Shown: positions 21,295 through 29,943 of the stretch, piece by piece | Layout of the letters: every line of letters starts with the position of its first letter | Position numbering within the stretch: position 1 is the stretch's first letter | Assembly: GCF_002139855.1 (NCBI RefSeq) | Contig: NZ_CP018789.1 | Location: 1 to 64,000 of the forward strand | DNA: 64,000 bases | Reading direction: 5' to 3' | Origin: Campylobacter porcelli | Lineage (GTDB): Bacteria; Campylobacterota; Campylobacteria; Campylobacterales; Campylobacteraceae | The notes under the pieces: model-generated | What the model was told of the DNA's origin: nothing | Seen by the model: the letters and a program-made list of their open reading frames with translations, nothing else | Database searches by the model: none | Translations under genes and position numbers: made by a program

Positions 21295-21602
21295 TTATAA
21301 TTGGTAGCGAGTTGATAAGTTATGAGCCTGTATTTTTAAGTAAATTTGAGCCAAAAAGCTTGAGCTTAAAATCAAATTTTATCTTAGTTTCAGATATCAA
21401 ACAAGCCTTGATAGCTAATGCTAATGGGGTTAAATTTATAGTTTGCGATAGCTTAAAATTAGCCAAAAAACTACAAAAATTAGCTGATGATTATCTATTT
21501 GATAGCAAAATTGCCTTAATCATAAATAGCGATGAAGAGCTACAAAAAGCAGCCAAAAAGAGAATTGACGCAGTTATTTATAAAAGTGCGATAAGGGGAT
21601 AA
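21291..21602 (+). CDS. Hypothetical protein, 103 residues
   Basis: The start is set at ATG 21291, which overlaps the previous stop as ATGA and follows AAGGAG. An ATG nine bases earlier, at 21282, is in frame but lies inside that ribosome-binding site. The product is soluble, alternates beta and alpha segments (MIIIGSELISYE, KFIVCDSLKLAKKL) and might be a small Rossmann- or receiver-like fold. I do not recognise a family. It is 1 base before htpX. Confidence 0.6.
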   Translation: MIIIGSELISYEPVFLSKFEPKSLSLKSNFILVSDIKQALIANANGVKFIVCDSLKLAKKLQKLADDYLFDSKIALIINSDEELQKAAKKRIDAVIYKSAIRG

Positions 21603-21603
21603 G

Positions 21604-22467
21604 ATGGAGCTATTTAAGACGGCGTTTTTTATGGTGGCGCTTATGTTGCTTTTTGTCTTTATCGGTGGGATGATCGGCGGAGTTGGCGGGATGATGATAG
21701 CATTTTGTATCGCTGTAGCTATGAATTTTTTCAGCTATTTTTATAGTGATAAGCTCATTTTAAAAAGATATAATGCTATGGAGATTGACCCATCTCATCA
21801 GCTATATTATATCACTCGCAAACTATGCTTAAAAGCTGGTTTAGAGCTACCAAAGCTATATATTATTAATGACCCAACTCCAAACGCATTTGCCACTGGA
21901 CGCAACCCTTCAAATGCGGCTGTAGCCTTGACTACTGGGCTAGTTGATATGCTAAATAGCGATGAGATCGCATCAGTTATAGCTCACGAGCTAGGTCATA
22001 TAAGGCATTATGATATTTTGACTGGCTCTATTGCGGCAGTTTTTGCTGGGGCGATAGCGATTTTAGCAAATTTCGCTCAATTTGGAGCCATGCTAGGAAG
22101 TAATCAAAATCGCCAAAATCCGCTTTTGATAATTGCTCTAGCTATAATAATGCCACTAGCAGCTACTATAATTCAGATGAGTATCTCACGCTCAAGGGAG
22201 TTTGAAGCAGATAAATTCTCAGCTTTAATAACTAGTCCAAATGATCTAGCTAGCGCTCTTTTAAAGCTAGAAAATAGCAACCAAAAAGCAGTAGTAAGAA
22301 ACGCTAACGAGCAAACTGCTCATATGTTTATAATAAGTCCATTTAGTGGGGGTATCGCAAGTGGAATATCTAATCTCTTTCGCACTCATCCTACAACTAA
22401 GCAAAGAGTGGATAGATTAAGAGAGTTAAATTATCAAAGCCCAGCTAAAAGGTATTTTAATAGCTAA
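21604..22467 (+). CDS. htpX: Zinc metalloprotease HtpX homologue (M48)
   Basis: HtpX is an inner-membrane protease that degrades misfolded membrane proteins. The 287-residue product has two N-terminal membrane helices, the zinc motif HELGHIRHYD (HExxH), further helices with the IPLAATIIQM-like stretch, and the third-ligand region SREFEADKFSA. The C-terminus has the FRTHPTTKQRVDRL block typical of M48 proteases. It lies last but one in the ribA-rsmG transcript. Confidence 0.93.
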   Translation: MELFKTAFFMVALMLLFVFIGGMIGGVGGMMIAFCIAVAMNFFSYFYSDKLILKRYNAMEIDPSHQLYYITRKLCLKAGLELPKLYIINDPTPNAFATGRNPSNAAVALTTGLVDMLNSDEIASVIAHELGHIRHYDILTGSIAAVFAGAIAILANFAQFGAMLGSNQNRQNPLLIIALAIIMPLAATIIQMSISRSREFEADKFSALITSPNDLASALLKLENSNQKAVVRNANEQTAHMFIISPFSGGIASGISNLFRTHPTTKQRVDRLRELNYQSPAKRYFNS

Positions 22468-23078
22468 TGGAGAATTTAGAAAAAGAGCGAAAATCTATCC
22501 GTTATAAGCTTATTTTTATATTGATTTTAGCAGCTTTTGTGGATTTTATAATCACCTTAGCCCTTTGGCTTTTTGATCCTTTTTTGGCTATAATCGGCGG
22601 ACTTTTGGCGGGGCTTTGGATATATTTTTGGTTTAAATTTAAATTTTTTGCTAAATTTGAACTAGGATTAAAAGATAGATTAAGAGATGAGATAATCAAA
22701 GAGCTAAATTTAAATAAAGTAGATGATAATCTACCATCTATAAATAGCCATTTTAACCATATTGTAAGTAGTGTTAGCGAGTTTGGATTGTTTAGTTTAA
22801 GTGGCTTTAGTGTGCGTGATATATGCGTAAAAAGCACAGATGAAATGCTATTTTATGGTATATTAATCAGCGGAAAAATTAGTAAAAATATAGAGCCTAA
22901 AGAGAGTTTATTGGGCTATAAAAGTAGCTATTTTATAGATGATGGCTATTTGAGCTTATATATTCATACAGACGCTGATACCATAGTAGCAAATTTGAAA
23001 ACACCTCTAAATATTAGCTACAAAAGTGCTATGGATAATATAAAAGAGATTATAAAGATTATAAATCAGCTTGATTAG
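22467..23078 (+). CDS. Hypothetical membrane protein with two N-terminal helices
   Basis: The 203-residue protein begins with charged residues and then two membrane segments (about 15-35 and 38-57) with a very short loop. A cytoplasmic domain of about 140 residues follows, with no motif I recognise. The ATG overlaps the last base of the htpX stop, so the two are probably co-translated and may act together. This resembles the two-helix anchors of DUF3137-like proteins, but I cannot confirm that. Confidence 0.65.
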   Translation: MENLEKERKSIRYKLIFILILAAFVDFIITLALWLFDPFLAIIGGLLAGLWIYFWFKFKFFAKFELGLKDRLRDEIIKELNLNKVDDNLPSINSHFNHIVSSVSEFGLFSLSGFSVRDICVKSTDEMLFYGILISGKISKNIEPKESLLGYKSSYFIDDGYLSLYIHTDADTIVANLKTPLNISYKSAMDNIKEIIKIINQLD

Positions 23079-23237
23079 ATACCCAGCAAATGTGATAAAT
23101 ATATCCAAACACGCAAGATATAAATACCCGAGTTAAGGCCAAGCGATCGCAAGTAATTTTACTATTCTTTTTTGTAAATTTTTAAATGGGCAAAATTTTA
23201 TAATATTAATATTATATTTAACTTAAATTCAATATTT

Positions 23238-23270
23238 AAAATAATGAAATTAAGAATTATTTTGTATAAT
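23238..23270 (+). promoter_or_regulatory. AT-rich inverted repeat next to the -10 of the SbmA-like gene
   Basis: AAAATAAT (23238-23245) and ATTATTTT (23256-23263) form a perfect eight-base inverted repeat with a 10-base spacer. It lies directly before TATAAT at 23265-23270. An operator here would cover the -35 and spacer and block transcription. The sequence is Fur-box-like (A/T dyad), and from memory the C. jejuni homologue lies in an iron-uptake region, but no regulator can be proved. Confidence 0.4.
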
Positions 23271-23295
23271 CAGCCATTTTATTTAAGGTAAATAT

Positions 23296-24261
23296 ATGTT
23301 TTCAAGCTTTTTTAAGAGTAAAAAATGGGCTTTTTGGGCTTATGGCGGACTTTTGGTTATTATCATATCTTTGATATTTCAAACTAGGTTAAATGTGGCT
23401 ATAAATGATTGGTATAAGGACTTTTACGACATTATGCAAAATGTCAAAGAGCATAGCGTAGATGAATTTTGGGAGCAAATTTATAGATTTTTATTAATTG
23501 CTATGCCATATGTGATTATCGCTACTATTACTACTTTTTTTGCTAGTCATTGGGTTTTTAGGTGGAGAGAGGCTATGACATTTGGCTATCTTAATAAATG
23601 GCGAGAGTGTGAGTATGATATAGAAGGCTCTAGCCAAAGAATGCAAGAAGATGTCTATAGATTTGCTAAGATTACTGAAACCTTAGGGCTACAAGTATTA
23701 AAAGCTTTAATGATATTAATAGCGTTTATTCCAGTCTTGTGGGGGCTTAGTAGTGGGGTGGATTTGCCATATTTAAGGGATATTCCAGGCTCTTTAGTCT
23801 GGATAGCCTTAGCTGTTAGCATAGGTGGGCTTATAGTATCTTGGTTTGTAGGGATTAAGCTACCAAAACTAGAGTATAATATCCAAAAAAGCGAAGCCGC
23901 ATTTAGAAAAGAGCTAGTTTATGCTGAAGATGATAAGATTAATTATGCTAGTTTTGAGAGTGTATTGAGCCTATTTACTGGTCTTAGATTTAACTATTAT
24001 AGATTATTTTTACACTATGGATACTTTAATGTTTGGCTTATTTCATTTTCGCAATTTATGGTAATTGTGCCATTTATAATTATGGGAAATGGGCTATTTA
24101 GTGGGGTTATTACGCTTGGAGTTTTAATCCAAGTTAGCAATGCATTTAGCCAAGTTCGCAGTAGCTTTAGCGTATTTATAGATAATTGGACGACCATTAC
24201 AGAGCTTAGAAGCATACATAAAAGGCTTGATGAATTTGAGAAAAATATCAAATTCAATTAG
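23296..24261 (+). CDS. SbmA/BacA-like inner-membrane transporter
   Basis: The 321-residue product has about six to seven membrane segments. It contains the family blocks [30 protein letters not shown] and [13 protein letters not shown]. SbmA and BacA take up peptide antibiotics and related molecules using the proton gradient and resemble the membrane domain of ABC exporters, without the ATPase. At 321 residues it is shorter than E. coli SbmA (406) and is close to the Campylobacter form. It is monocistronic, with its own promoter and inverted repeat. Confidence 0.82.
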   Translation: MFSSFFKSKKWAFWAYGGLLVIIISLIFQTRLNVAINDWYKDFYDIMQNVKEHSVDEFWEQIYRFLLIAMPYVIIATITTFFASHWVFRWREAMTFGYLNKWRECEYDIEGSSQRMQEDVYRFAKITETLGLQVLKALMILIAFIPVLWGLSSGVDLPYLRDIPGSLVWIALAVSIGGLIVSWFVGIKLPKLEYNIQKSEAAFRKELVYAEDDKINYASFESVLSLFTGLRFNYYRLFLHYGYFNVWLISFSQFMVIVPFIIMGNGLFSGVITLGVLIQVSNAFSQVRSSFSVFIDNWTTITELRSIHKRLDEFEKNIKFN

Positions 24262-24279
24262 TTTTAAATTCAAATTTGA

Positions 24280-24285
24280 TATAAT
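24280..24285 (+). promoter_or_regulatory. -10 box for rpmI-rplT
   Basis: TATAAT preceded by TGA (extended -10) lies 31 bases before the rpmI ATG and 18 bases after the stop of the SbmA-like gene. Confidence 0.65.
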
Positions 24286-24316
24286 CCCAGCCTATTTTAA
24301 AGTAAAGGAAAAGCGT

Positions 24317-24508
24317 ATGCCAAAGATGAAATCTGTTCGCGGTGCAGCTAAACGCTTTAAAGTTGGCAAAAATAAGATAAAAAGAGGCTCAGCATTTAGA
24401 AGCCATATCTTAACTAAAATGTCACCTAAGCGTAAAAGAGACTTAAGACAATCTCAATATGTAGATAGCACAAATGTCTCAGCTGTTAAAAAGATGCTTT
24501 GTATATAA
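24317..24508 (+). CDS. rpmI: Ribosomal protein L35
   Basis: The 63-residue basic protein begins [17 protein letters not shown], the standard L35 N-terminus, and contains [16 protein letters not shown]. Although the frame is open further upstream, the ATG at 24317 follows AAAGGAAAAG and gives the family length. Unlike the E. coli infC-rpmI-rplT order, infC is more than 33 kb away here. Confidence 0.96.
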   Translation: MPKMKSVRGAAKRFKVGKNKIKRGSAFRSHILTKMSPKRKRDLRQSQYVDSTNVSAVKKMLCI

Positions 24509-24549
24509 GTTTTTGACAATTTAAGTCATTCTAACCTCCCTTATTATGG

Positions 24550-24572
24550 GGCAAGTTCCGAATTTGGACGCC
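24550..24572 (+). other. Imperfect stem-loop in the rpmI-rplT spacer
   Basis: The 82-base spacer between rpmI and rplT contains GGC (24550-24552) pairing with GCC (24570-24572), then G24555-C69 and TCC with GGA around the loop GAATTT. A leader structure before rplT could be the target of L20 autoregulation, as known in other bacteria. The fold is short, so this is tentative. Confidence 0.3.
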
Positions 24573-24590
24573 AATTTGTAAAGGATAAAT

Positions 24591-24944
24591 ATGGCAAGAG
24601 TTAAAACAGGTGTTGTAAGACGCCGCAGACATAAAAAAGTTCTAAAACTAGCTCGTGGATTTTATAGTGCTAGACATAAGCACTTTAGAAAAGCTAAAGA
24701 GCAATTAGAAAGAAGTTTAGTATATGCATATCGTGATAGACGTGCAAAAAAGCGTGATTTCCGCAGATTGTGGATTATCCGCATTAATGCAGCGTGCAGA
24801 TTAAATGATATAAGCTACTCAAGATTTATAAATGGTCTTAAAAAAGCAAATATCGAATTAGATAGAAAAGTCTTGGCAAATCTAGCTATGAATGACTCAG
24901 CAGCATTTGCTAGCATTGTAGCAGAAGTTAAAAAAGCTTTATAA
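24591..24944 (+). CDS. rplT: Ribosomal protein L20
   Basis: The 117-residue protein has the L20 features [18 protein letters not shown], the basic [16 protein letters not shown] block and the C-terminal RNA-binding part [10 protein letters not shown]. It is followed within 6 bases by a clear stem-loop terminator. A structured 82-base spacer separates it from rpmI. Confidence 0.97.
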   Translation: MARVKTGVVRRRRHKKVLKLARGFYSARHKHFRKAKEQLERSLVYAYRDRRAKKRDFRRLWIIRINAACRLNDISYSRFINGLKKANIELDRKVLANLAMNDSAAFASIVAEVKKAL

Positions 24945-24949
24945 TCTTC

Positions 24950-24972
24950 GCCTAGCAAAAGCTAGGCTTTTT
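24950..24972 (+). terminator. Rho-independent terminator after rplT
   Basis: GCCTAGC (24950-24956), loop AAAA, GCTAGGC (24961-24967) and a T5 run at 24968-24972 form a textbook terminator. The next start codon (ung, 24974) comes one base after the T run. Confidence 0.85.
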
Positions 24973-24973
24973 A

Positions 24974-25651
24974 ATGTATTCAGATTTAATATCCTATTTA
25001 GATCCTAGTTGGCAAGAGCTTTTAAAAGATGAGCTAAATATCCAAAATTTTGCTAGTATAATTGAGTTTTTAAATTCGCAAACCGCCATAATCTACCCAC
25101 CAAAAGAGCTTATATTTAACGCTTTTAATCTATGTAAAATAGAGAATTTAAAGGTAATAATAATCGCTCAAGATCCATATCATAATCCTAATGAGGCGAT
25201 GGGATTAGCCTTTAGCGTCCCTGATGGTATAAAAATTCCGCCAAGTTTAAAAAATATATTTAAAGAGCTTATAGATGACTTAGATGCTGATATATTAAGT
25301 AGTAGAAGTAGCGATCTATCTAGCTGGGCTAGGCAAGGGGTTTTACTCTTAAATAGTGCTTTAACAGTAGAGAAAGGCCGCCCCGCATCGCACTCTAAGA
25401 TTGGTTGGCAAAGCTTTATAAATGGAGTTATCAGTACTATAAATTCTAAATTTACCAACTGCGTTTTTATGCTTTGGGGCAATCACGCAAGAGCTTTGGC
25501 TCCACTAATAGACCCAAAATCCCATCTAATCTTACAAGCTGCCCATCCAAGTCCATTAGCAAGGGGAGCATTCTTTGGCTCTAGGCATTTTAGCAAGTGT
25601 AATGACTATCTATTAGCTCACGCCAAAACGCCAATTGAGTGGCTAAAATAG
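24974..25651 (+). CDS. ung: Uracil-DNA glycosylase
   Basis: Ung removes uracil from DNA. The 225-residue product has the catalytic water-activating motif IIAQDPYHNPNEAMGLAFSVP (Asp in QDPYH) and the C-terminal HPSPLARGAFFGSRHFSK. The ATG is right after the rplT terminator. No open Shine-Dalgarno is visible except AGG inside the terminator's descending arm, yet the N-terminus LDPSWQELLKDE matches the family, so the start is credible. Confidence 0.95.
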   Translation: MYSDLISYLDPSWQELLKDELNIQNFASIIEFLNSQTAIIYPPKELIFNAFNLCKIENLKVIIIAQDPYHNPNEAMGLAFSVPDGIKIPPSLKNIFKELIDDLDADILSSRSSDLSSWARQGVLLLNSALTVEKGRPASHSKIGWQSFINGVISTINSKFTNCVFMLWGNHARALAPLIDPKSHLILQAAHPSPLARGAFFGSRHFSKCNDYLLAHAKTPIEWLK

Positions 25652-25656
25652 CTTTA

Positions 25657-26640
25657 TCAAGCCATCACGACCCCATCGCTTTTGATAATCTCTCCAATAA
25701 TGTATCCATCGCTATTTGCTAAGATGTGATCTACCTTATCCTTTGATACTACTAGCACCATTCCAACACCGCAGTTAAATGTCCTATCCATCTCACTTTG
25801 CTCTACGCTTTTAGCGATTAGATTAAATATATTTGGTGTTTTTATAGAGCTTCTTTGCACTTTTGCCCCAAGCCCTTTAGGTAAAACTCTAGGGAGATTT
25901 TCGACTATTCCGCCACCAGTGATATGGGCCATTGCGTTTATGCTATCTTTAAGACGCAAAAACTCATCTACATAAATTCTAGTAGGCTCTAAAAGAGTTT
26001 CTAAAAGTGTCTTGCCCTCAAATTCGCCACCTAAATTTAACTTCTCTTTTTTGATAACTGCACGAGCTAGGGAGTATCCATTAGAGTGTAGCCCAGAGCT
26101 TGGAAGTGCTATTAAAATATCGCCTTCATTTACAAATTTAGTTCTATCAATCTCATCTTCTTCAGCCACTCCCACAGCAAAACCAGCTAGATCAAAATCC
26201 CCTGAGCTATACATACTAGGCATTTCAGCAGTCTCTCCGCCGATTAGGGCGCATCTAGCTATTACGCAGCCTTTGGCAATTCCGCTTACTACCTCTTTTG
26301 CTGAGTTTATATCTAATTTTCCAGTTGCATAGTAATCTAAAAAAAACATAGGAGTAGCAAAATTGCATATTAAATCATTAACGCACATCGCTACTAAATC
26401 AATACCCACGCTACCTAGCTTACCGCTATCTATGGCTAGGCGTAGCTTCGTGCCGACCCCATCAGTAGCTGCTAGAAGAGTTGGCTTTTTGTATCCGCTA
26501 GGAAATCTAAAGGCTCCAGAGAATGAGCCTATACCGCCTATGACATTTGGCGTTAGAGTTGATTTGACAAATGGCTTAATACCATCTACAAAGCTATTAC
26601 CAGCATCTATATCCACGCCTGCTTCTTTATAACTTATCAT
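25657..26640 (-). CDS. purM: Phosphoribosylformylglycinamidine cyclo-ligase (AIR synthetase)
   Basis: PurM makes aminoimidazole ribonucleotide in purine synthesis. The 327 residues start with the conserved MISYKEAGVDIDAGN and contain LLAATDGVGTKLRLA, ALIGGETAEMPSMY, ALPSSGLHSNGYSLAR and AHITGGGIVENLPRVLP. The length is close to the usual 340. It converges on ung with a 5-base gap. It follows the dehydrogenase gene by 42 bases, which contain part of a direct repeat. Confidence 0.96.
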   Translation of the reverse strand: MISYKEAGVDIDAGNSFVDGIKPFVKSTLTPNVIGGIGSFSGAFRFPSGYKKPTLLAATDGVGTKLRLAIDSGKLGSVGIDLVAMCVNDLICNFATPMFFLDYYATGKLDINSAKEVVSGIAKGCVIARCALIGGETAEMPSMYSSGDFDLAGFAVGVAEEDEIDRTKFVNEGDILIALPSSGLHSNGYSLARAVIKKEKLNLGGEFEGKTLLETLLEPTRIYVDEFLRLKDSINAMAHITGGGIVENLPRVLPKGLGAKVQRSSIKTPNIFNLIAKSVEQSEMDRTFNCGVGMVLVVSKDKVDHILANSDGYIIGEIIKSDGVVMA

Positions 26641-26664
26641 TTTTCACCTCTTTTGAATTTCATC

Positions 26665-26689
26665 ATTTTAGCAAATTTGAACTTATTTT
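26665..26689. repeat. Left copy of a 25-base direct repeat flanking the dehydrogenase gene
   Basis: This 25-base sequence (beginning ATTTTAGCAAATTTGAAC) is identical, in the same orientation, to 29519-29543. It covers the stop codon and last codons of the dehydrogenase gene and the region before purM. The repeats are 2,854 bases apart. Confidence 0.8.
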
Positions 26690-29487
26690 TGACTAACGCT
26701 ATCTAGTAAATAGGCTATATGCTGCCAGCTAAACCCACTTGCCTGGCTTAGCCCGATTTCACAGGTGCTAGAGTTGCTAAATCCTATATTTACCGCACTA
26801 TTTTGATAAAATCTCTTAAATTTAGTAGTGGCGTGTAAATTTAATTTAGGCGTAAAAAACCCTTTATACCCAGCAAAACCACAACAAGCCGTATTCTCAT
26901 CTATACAAATTTGCCCATTAGTACAAAGCTTAGCTAGGCTAGTCATAACGCTATTAAGACCTAGCTTTTTACTAGCGCACATTGTGTATAGTCCAATTGC
27001 GTTATTTGCTTTAGAAATAGATATTTTTGGCGCAATAAATTTAAGCAAATACTCGCTCAAATCATAAATTTCAAATCTATCTTTAAGCGATTTTATCAGC
27101 TCATAAGAGCAAGCGCCGTGATCTATCACCACAGGGTATTTGCCATCATTTGTAGCGACTTTTAAGATATCGATATTTTTGGCTCTATTTAGCTCTTTTG
27201 TATCTGGATAATTGGTAAAGACTTTCCCACAGCACATATCATTAATCTCATTTGGATAGATCACATTTATCTTAGCTTTTTTACACAAAGACTCAAATAT
27301 CTCTTGGATAGGGCGTTTGTCATTTAAATTTTGATTTGGGGCAAAAGATCTATTTAAGCAGCTTGAAAAATATACCACACTTTCATTAAATCCATAGTTT
27401 TTATCCATCAATTTATAGCTATTTTTGCGTGGGAGATACTCTCTTAAAACAGGAGTTTTGATAATCTCATTTGCTTTAAATGATAGCTTTCTTACCATAT
27501 TTGTGTTTAATAAATTCGCCGCTGTAAGAGCAAATTTAGCGCCATTTAGCGTGGTGGTGAAATTGGAATTTGCTATTTGAGCGATCTTTTTGCTTGTATC
27601 GCTTGCGTATGCTATTCTCTCATTTAGGGCTAAATTGGCCGTATTTAGCCCAACAGGGCATAGCTCTTCGCACATAGAACAGGCCGCGCAACTCTCATTT
27701 AAGAAGTATTTAGCTCCATCTTTTAGCTCTTTTAATAGCTTTTTACTAGCTTTATCGCTCAAAGCCCCTAGTCTTTGCATCTCTCTTTTTAGGGCTATTC
27801 TTTGGCGTGGGCTTAGAGTTAGCTTATTAGATGGGCAGTTTTTCTCACAAAATCCACACTCCACGCAATCATCAAATTCATTTCCTATAATGGCTGATTG
27901 CTTGATATTTTTCTTGTATATCTCTTTGTCATTTGTGATTATCACATCTGGATTGATTAGGGTGTGTGGGTCAAAAATCTCTTTGATTTTTCTATTTATG
28001 GCATAAGCTTTTGCTCCCCACTCTAGCTCTACAAATGGCGCTACCATCCTACCGGTGCCATGCTCGGCCTTGATACTTCCACCGAAATTTGAAACCATCA
28101 AAGACATATCTTCAACCAAATTCGCAAAACTCTCAAATTCGCTATTTTGGTTTAAATCAGGCGTAATTATAAAGTGTAAATTACCCGCTAATGCGTGGCC
28201 AAAAATTATAGCGCTATCTTCAAATCCATGCTTTTTAAATAGCTCTTGAAGGCTTTTAATCCCCTCTCCAAGATCTTTAATCTCAAAGCATATATCTTCT
28301 GTGATTACGCTACTTCCAGGCCTTTTAGCTGTAGCAGCGATAGGAAATATCCCTTTTCTAATCTTCCACCAATTAGCAAATTCACTCTCATCAAAGCTAA
28401 ATTTCATCTCTTGACTGGTTGGATAGTCTTTTATCGCATCTTTTATCTTTTGAATTTGCTCATTTAATCTATCTTGAGAGTTGTTTTGGCTCTGGATCAA
28501 GATACAGACTTCACCATCTTTAATATCAGGCAAAATCTCGCTCACGCCTTTGAATTTAGAAGCGGCCTTAAGTGAGCCATAATCCATTATTTCAGCACTA
28601 GAAATCTCATGTTCAAATTTAGCCAAAATCTCCACAACCTTAGCCGCTTTTAAGATATCATCATAAAATAAAAGCGCACAAGCTTTGAATTTCTCATCAT
28701 CCACGCACTCTAATTCTACGCTACTTACAAAACCCAAAGTCCCCTCACTACCGATAAATAGATGAGTGATAATATCAATTGGATCGCTATAATCTAAAAG
28801 GGCATTAATGCTATAACCAGTTGTGTTTTTGATCTTATATTTTCGCCTTATTAGCTCACAAAGCTCAGGGTCAGATAAGATAGTAGAGCGTAAATTTAAA
28901 ATTTGCTCTATTAACTCTTTATGGCTATTTCTAAAACTAGCCACACTTAGGGCATCAGAGCTATCAAGGATAGTTCCATCGCCTAAAATTACTCTAATGG
29001 ATTTTAGCGTGTTATATGAGTTTTGCTTGACCCCACAGCACATTCCGCTTGAATTGTTATTGACAATTCCGCCGATTTGTGCCGCAGCGATAGTAGCAGG
29101 ATCGGGGCCGATCTTTTTGCCTAGCGGTTTTAGGGCTTTATTAGCATTTTCGCCGATAACCCCACAACCTAAATTTATAGAGTTAGCATCTCTACTAACC
29201 TTCATATGATCCCATCTAAAATCCAAACAAACTAGCACCGTATCGCACGAGCTTTGACCGCTTAGGCTAGTCCCAGCACCCCTAAAACATAGTGGAGTGT
29301 TAAATTTACGAGATAGCTCAAAAGCCTTTATAATCTCTTTTTCGCTTTTTAGCATTAAAACTAGCTTTGGTATATATGAGTAGCAAGAGGCCTCCACACC
29401 ATAGCAAAATCGACGTAAATAATCTTTATAAACTCTACCATCAAAGAGCTTAAAAGCGGCCTTATAAAACCCTTCATAATCTTGCAT
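26683..29487 (-). CDS. FAD-linked (L-)lactate dehydrogenase-type oxidoreductase with fused Fe-S/CCG domains
   Basis: The 934-residue protein resembles the C. jejuni Cj1585 protein, a membrane-associated NAD-independent lactate dehydrogenase. The N-terminal half is a PCMH-type FAD domain (FRGAGTSLSGQSS near residue 60, NNNSSGMCCGVKQNSYNT) with an FAD-oxidase C-terminal domain (IKAEHGTGRMVAPFVE). Two [4Fe-4S] motifs follow, CVECGFCEKNCPSN and CAACSMCEELCPVG. Two CCG segments, MCCGKVF and ACCGFAGYKG, close the protein. It would feed lactate electrons to the quinone pool. The substrate is inferred from the homologue. The gene is bracketed by 25-base direct repeats. Confidence 0.85.
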   Translation of the reverse strand: MQDYEGFYKAAFKLFDGRVYKDYLRRFCYGVEASCYSYIPKLVLMLKSEKEIIKAFELSRKFNTPLCFRGAGTSLSGQSSCDTVLVCLDFRWDHMKVSRDANSINLGCGVIGENANKALKPLGKKIGPDPATIAAAQIGGIVNNNSSGMCCGVKQNSYNTLKSIRVILGDGTILDSSDALSVASFRNSHKELIEQILNLRSTILSDPELCELIRRKYKIKNTTGYSINALLDYSDPIDIITHLFIGSEGTLGFVSSVELECVDDEKFKACALLFYDDILKAAKVVEILAKFEHEISSAEIMDYGSLKAASKFKGVSEILPDIKDGEVCILIQSQNNSQDRLNEQIQKIKDAIKDYPTSQEMKFSFDESEFANWWKIRKGIFPIAATAKRPGSSVITEDICFEIKDLGEGIKSLQELFKKHGFEDSAIIFGHALAGNLHFIITPDLNQNSEFESFANLVEDMSLMVSNFGGSIKAEHGTGRMVAPFVELEWGAKAYAINRKIKEIFDPHTLINPDVIITNDKEIYKKNIKQSAIIGNEFDDCVECGFCEKNCPSNKLTLSPRQRIALKREMQRLGALSDKASKKLLKELKDGAKYFLNESCAACSMCEELCPVGLNTANLALNERIAYASDTSKKIAQIANSNFTTTLNGAKFALTAANLLNTNMVRKLSFKANEIIKTPVLREYLPRKNSYKLMDKNYGFNESVVYFSSCLNRSFAPNQNLNDKRPIQEIFESLCKKAKINVIYPNEINDMCCGKVFTNYPDTKELNRAKNIDILKVATNDGKYPVVIDHGACSYELIKSLKDRFEIYDLSEYLLKFIAPKISISKANNAIGLYTMCASKKLGLNSVMTSLAKLCTNGQICIDENTACCGFAGYKGFFTPKLNLHATTKFKRFYQNSAVNIGFSNSSTCEIGLSQASGFSWQHIAYLLDSVSQK

Positions 29488-29518
29488 AATAGATCCTTTT
29501 GTAGCTAAAATTTGACTG

Positions 29519-29543
29519 ATTTTAGCAAATTTGAACTTATTTT
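29519..29543. repeat. Right copy of the 25-base direct repeat
   Basis: This copy is identical to 26665-26689 and begins 32 bases upstream of the dehydrogenase start codon. It runs up to the promoter of the divergent ridA gene. Confidence 0.8.
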
Positions 29544-29544
29544 A

Positions 29545-29553
29545 TGCTAATAT
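29545..29553 (+). promoter_or_regulatory. Extended -10 for ridA-coaE
   Basis: TGCTAATAT (TGn plus TAATAT) lies 28 bases before the ridA ATG, immediately after the right direct repeat. Confidence 0.5.
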
Positions 29554-29580
29554 AGCCAAACTTTATTTAAGGAAAATAAG

Positions 29581-29943
29581 ATGGCAAACTATCCAAAAGC
29601 AATTGGTCCATATAGCGCTTATAGAATGGTTGGAAATTTAGTATATTGTAGCGGTCAAATCCCTCTAGATCCAGATAGTGGAGAGGTAGTAGGAAGCGAT
29701 ATCAAAGCCCAAACAACCCAAGCTTTGAAAAATGTAGGCGGGATCTTAGAAGAGCTAAATTTAAGCTATAAAAATATTATTAAAACAGTTGTATTTTTAA
29801 CTGATATATCTGAATTTGCTCAAATGAATGAAATTTATGCTGAGTTTTTCAGTGAGCCATATCCAGCTAGAAGTGCTGTAGCAGTAAAAGAATTGCCAAG
29901 GGGTGTAAAAGTAGAAATCGAGGTTATAGCTTCAATTGAGTGA
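29581..29943 (+). CDS. ridA: RidA-family enamine/imine deaminase
   Basis: RidA hydrolyses reactive enamine/imine intermediates released by PLP enzymes. The 120-residue product fits the YjgF/YER057c/UK114 family, with AIGPYSAYRMVGNLVYCSGQ at the start, KNVGGILEE in the middle, and the substrate arginine plus terminal motif PARSAVAVKELPRGVKVEIE. AAGGAAAA precedes the ATG. It overlaps coaE by eight bases. Confidence 0.93.
   Translation: MANYPKAIGPYSAYRMVGNLVYCSGQIPLDPDSGEVVGSDIKAQTTQALKNVGGILEELNLSYKNIIKTVVFLTDISEFAQMNEIYAEFFSEPYPARSAVAVKELPRGVKVEIEVIASIE

Noticed and set aside
23079-23140. Hydrophobic minus-strand frame (LGYLYLACLDIFITFAGYL) after the two-helix membrane protein gene
   Set aside because: It has no start or ribosome-binding site, is short and overlaps the end of a convincing plus-strand gene; I could not match it to any family.
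27590-28006. 138-codon open frame on the plus strand inside the dehydrogenase gene
   Set aside because: It is antisense to a strongly conserved coding region, lacks a ribosome-binding site and has no recognisable protein features; it is a frame shadow.
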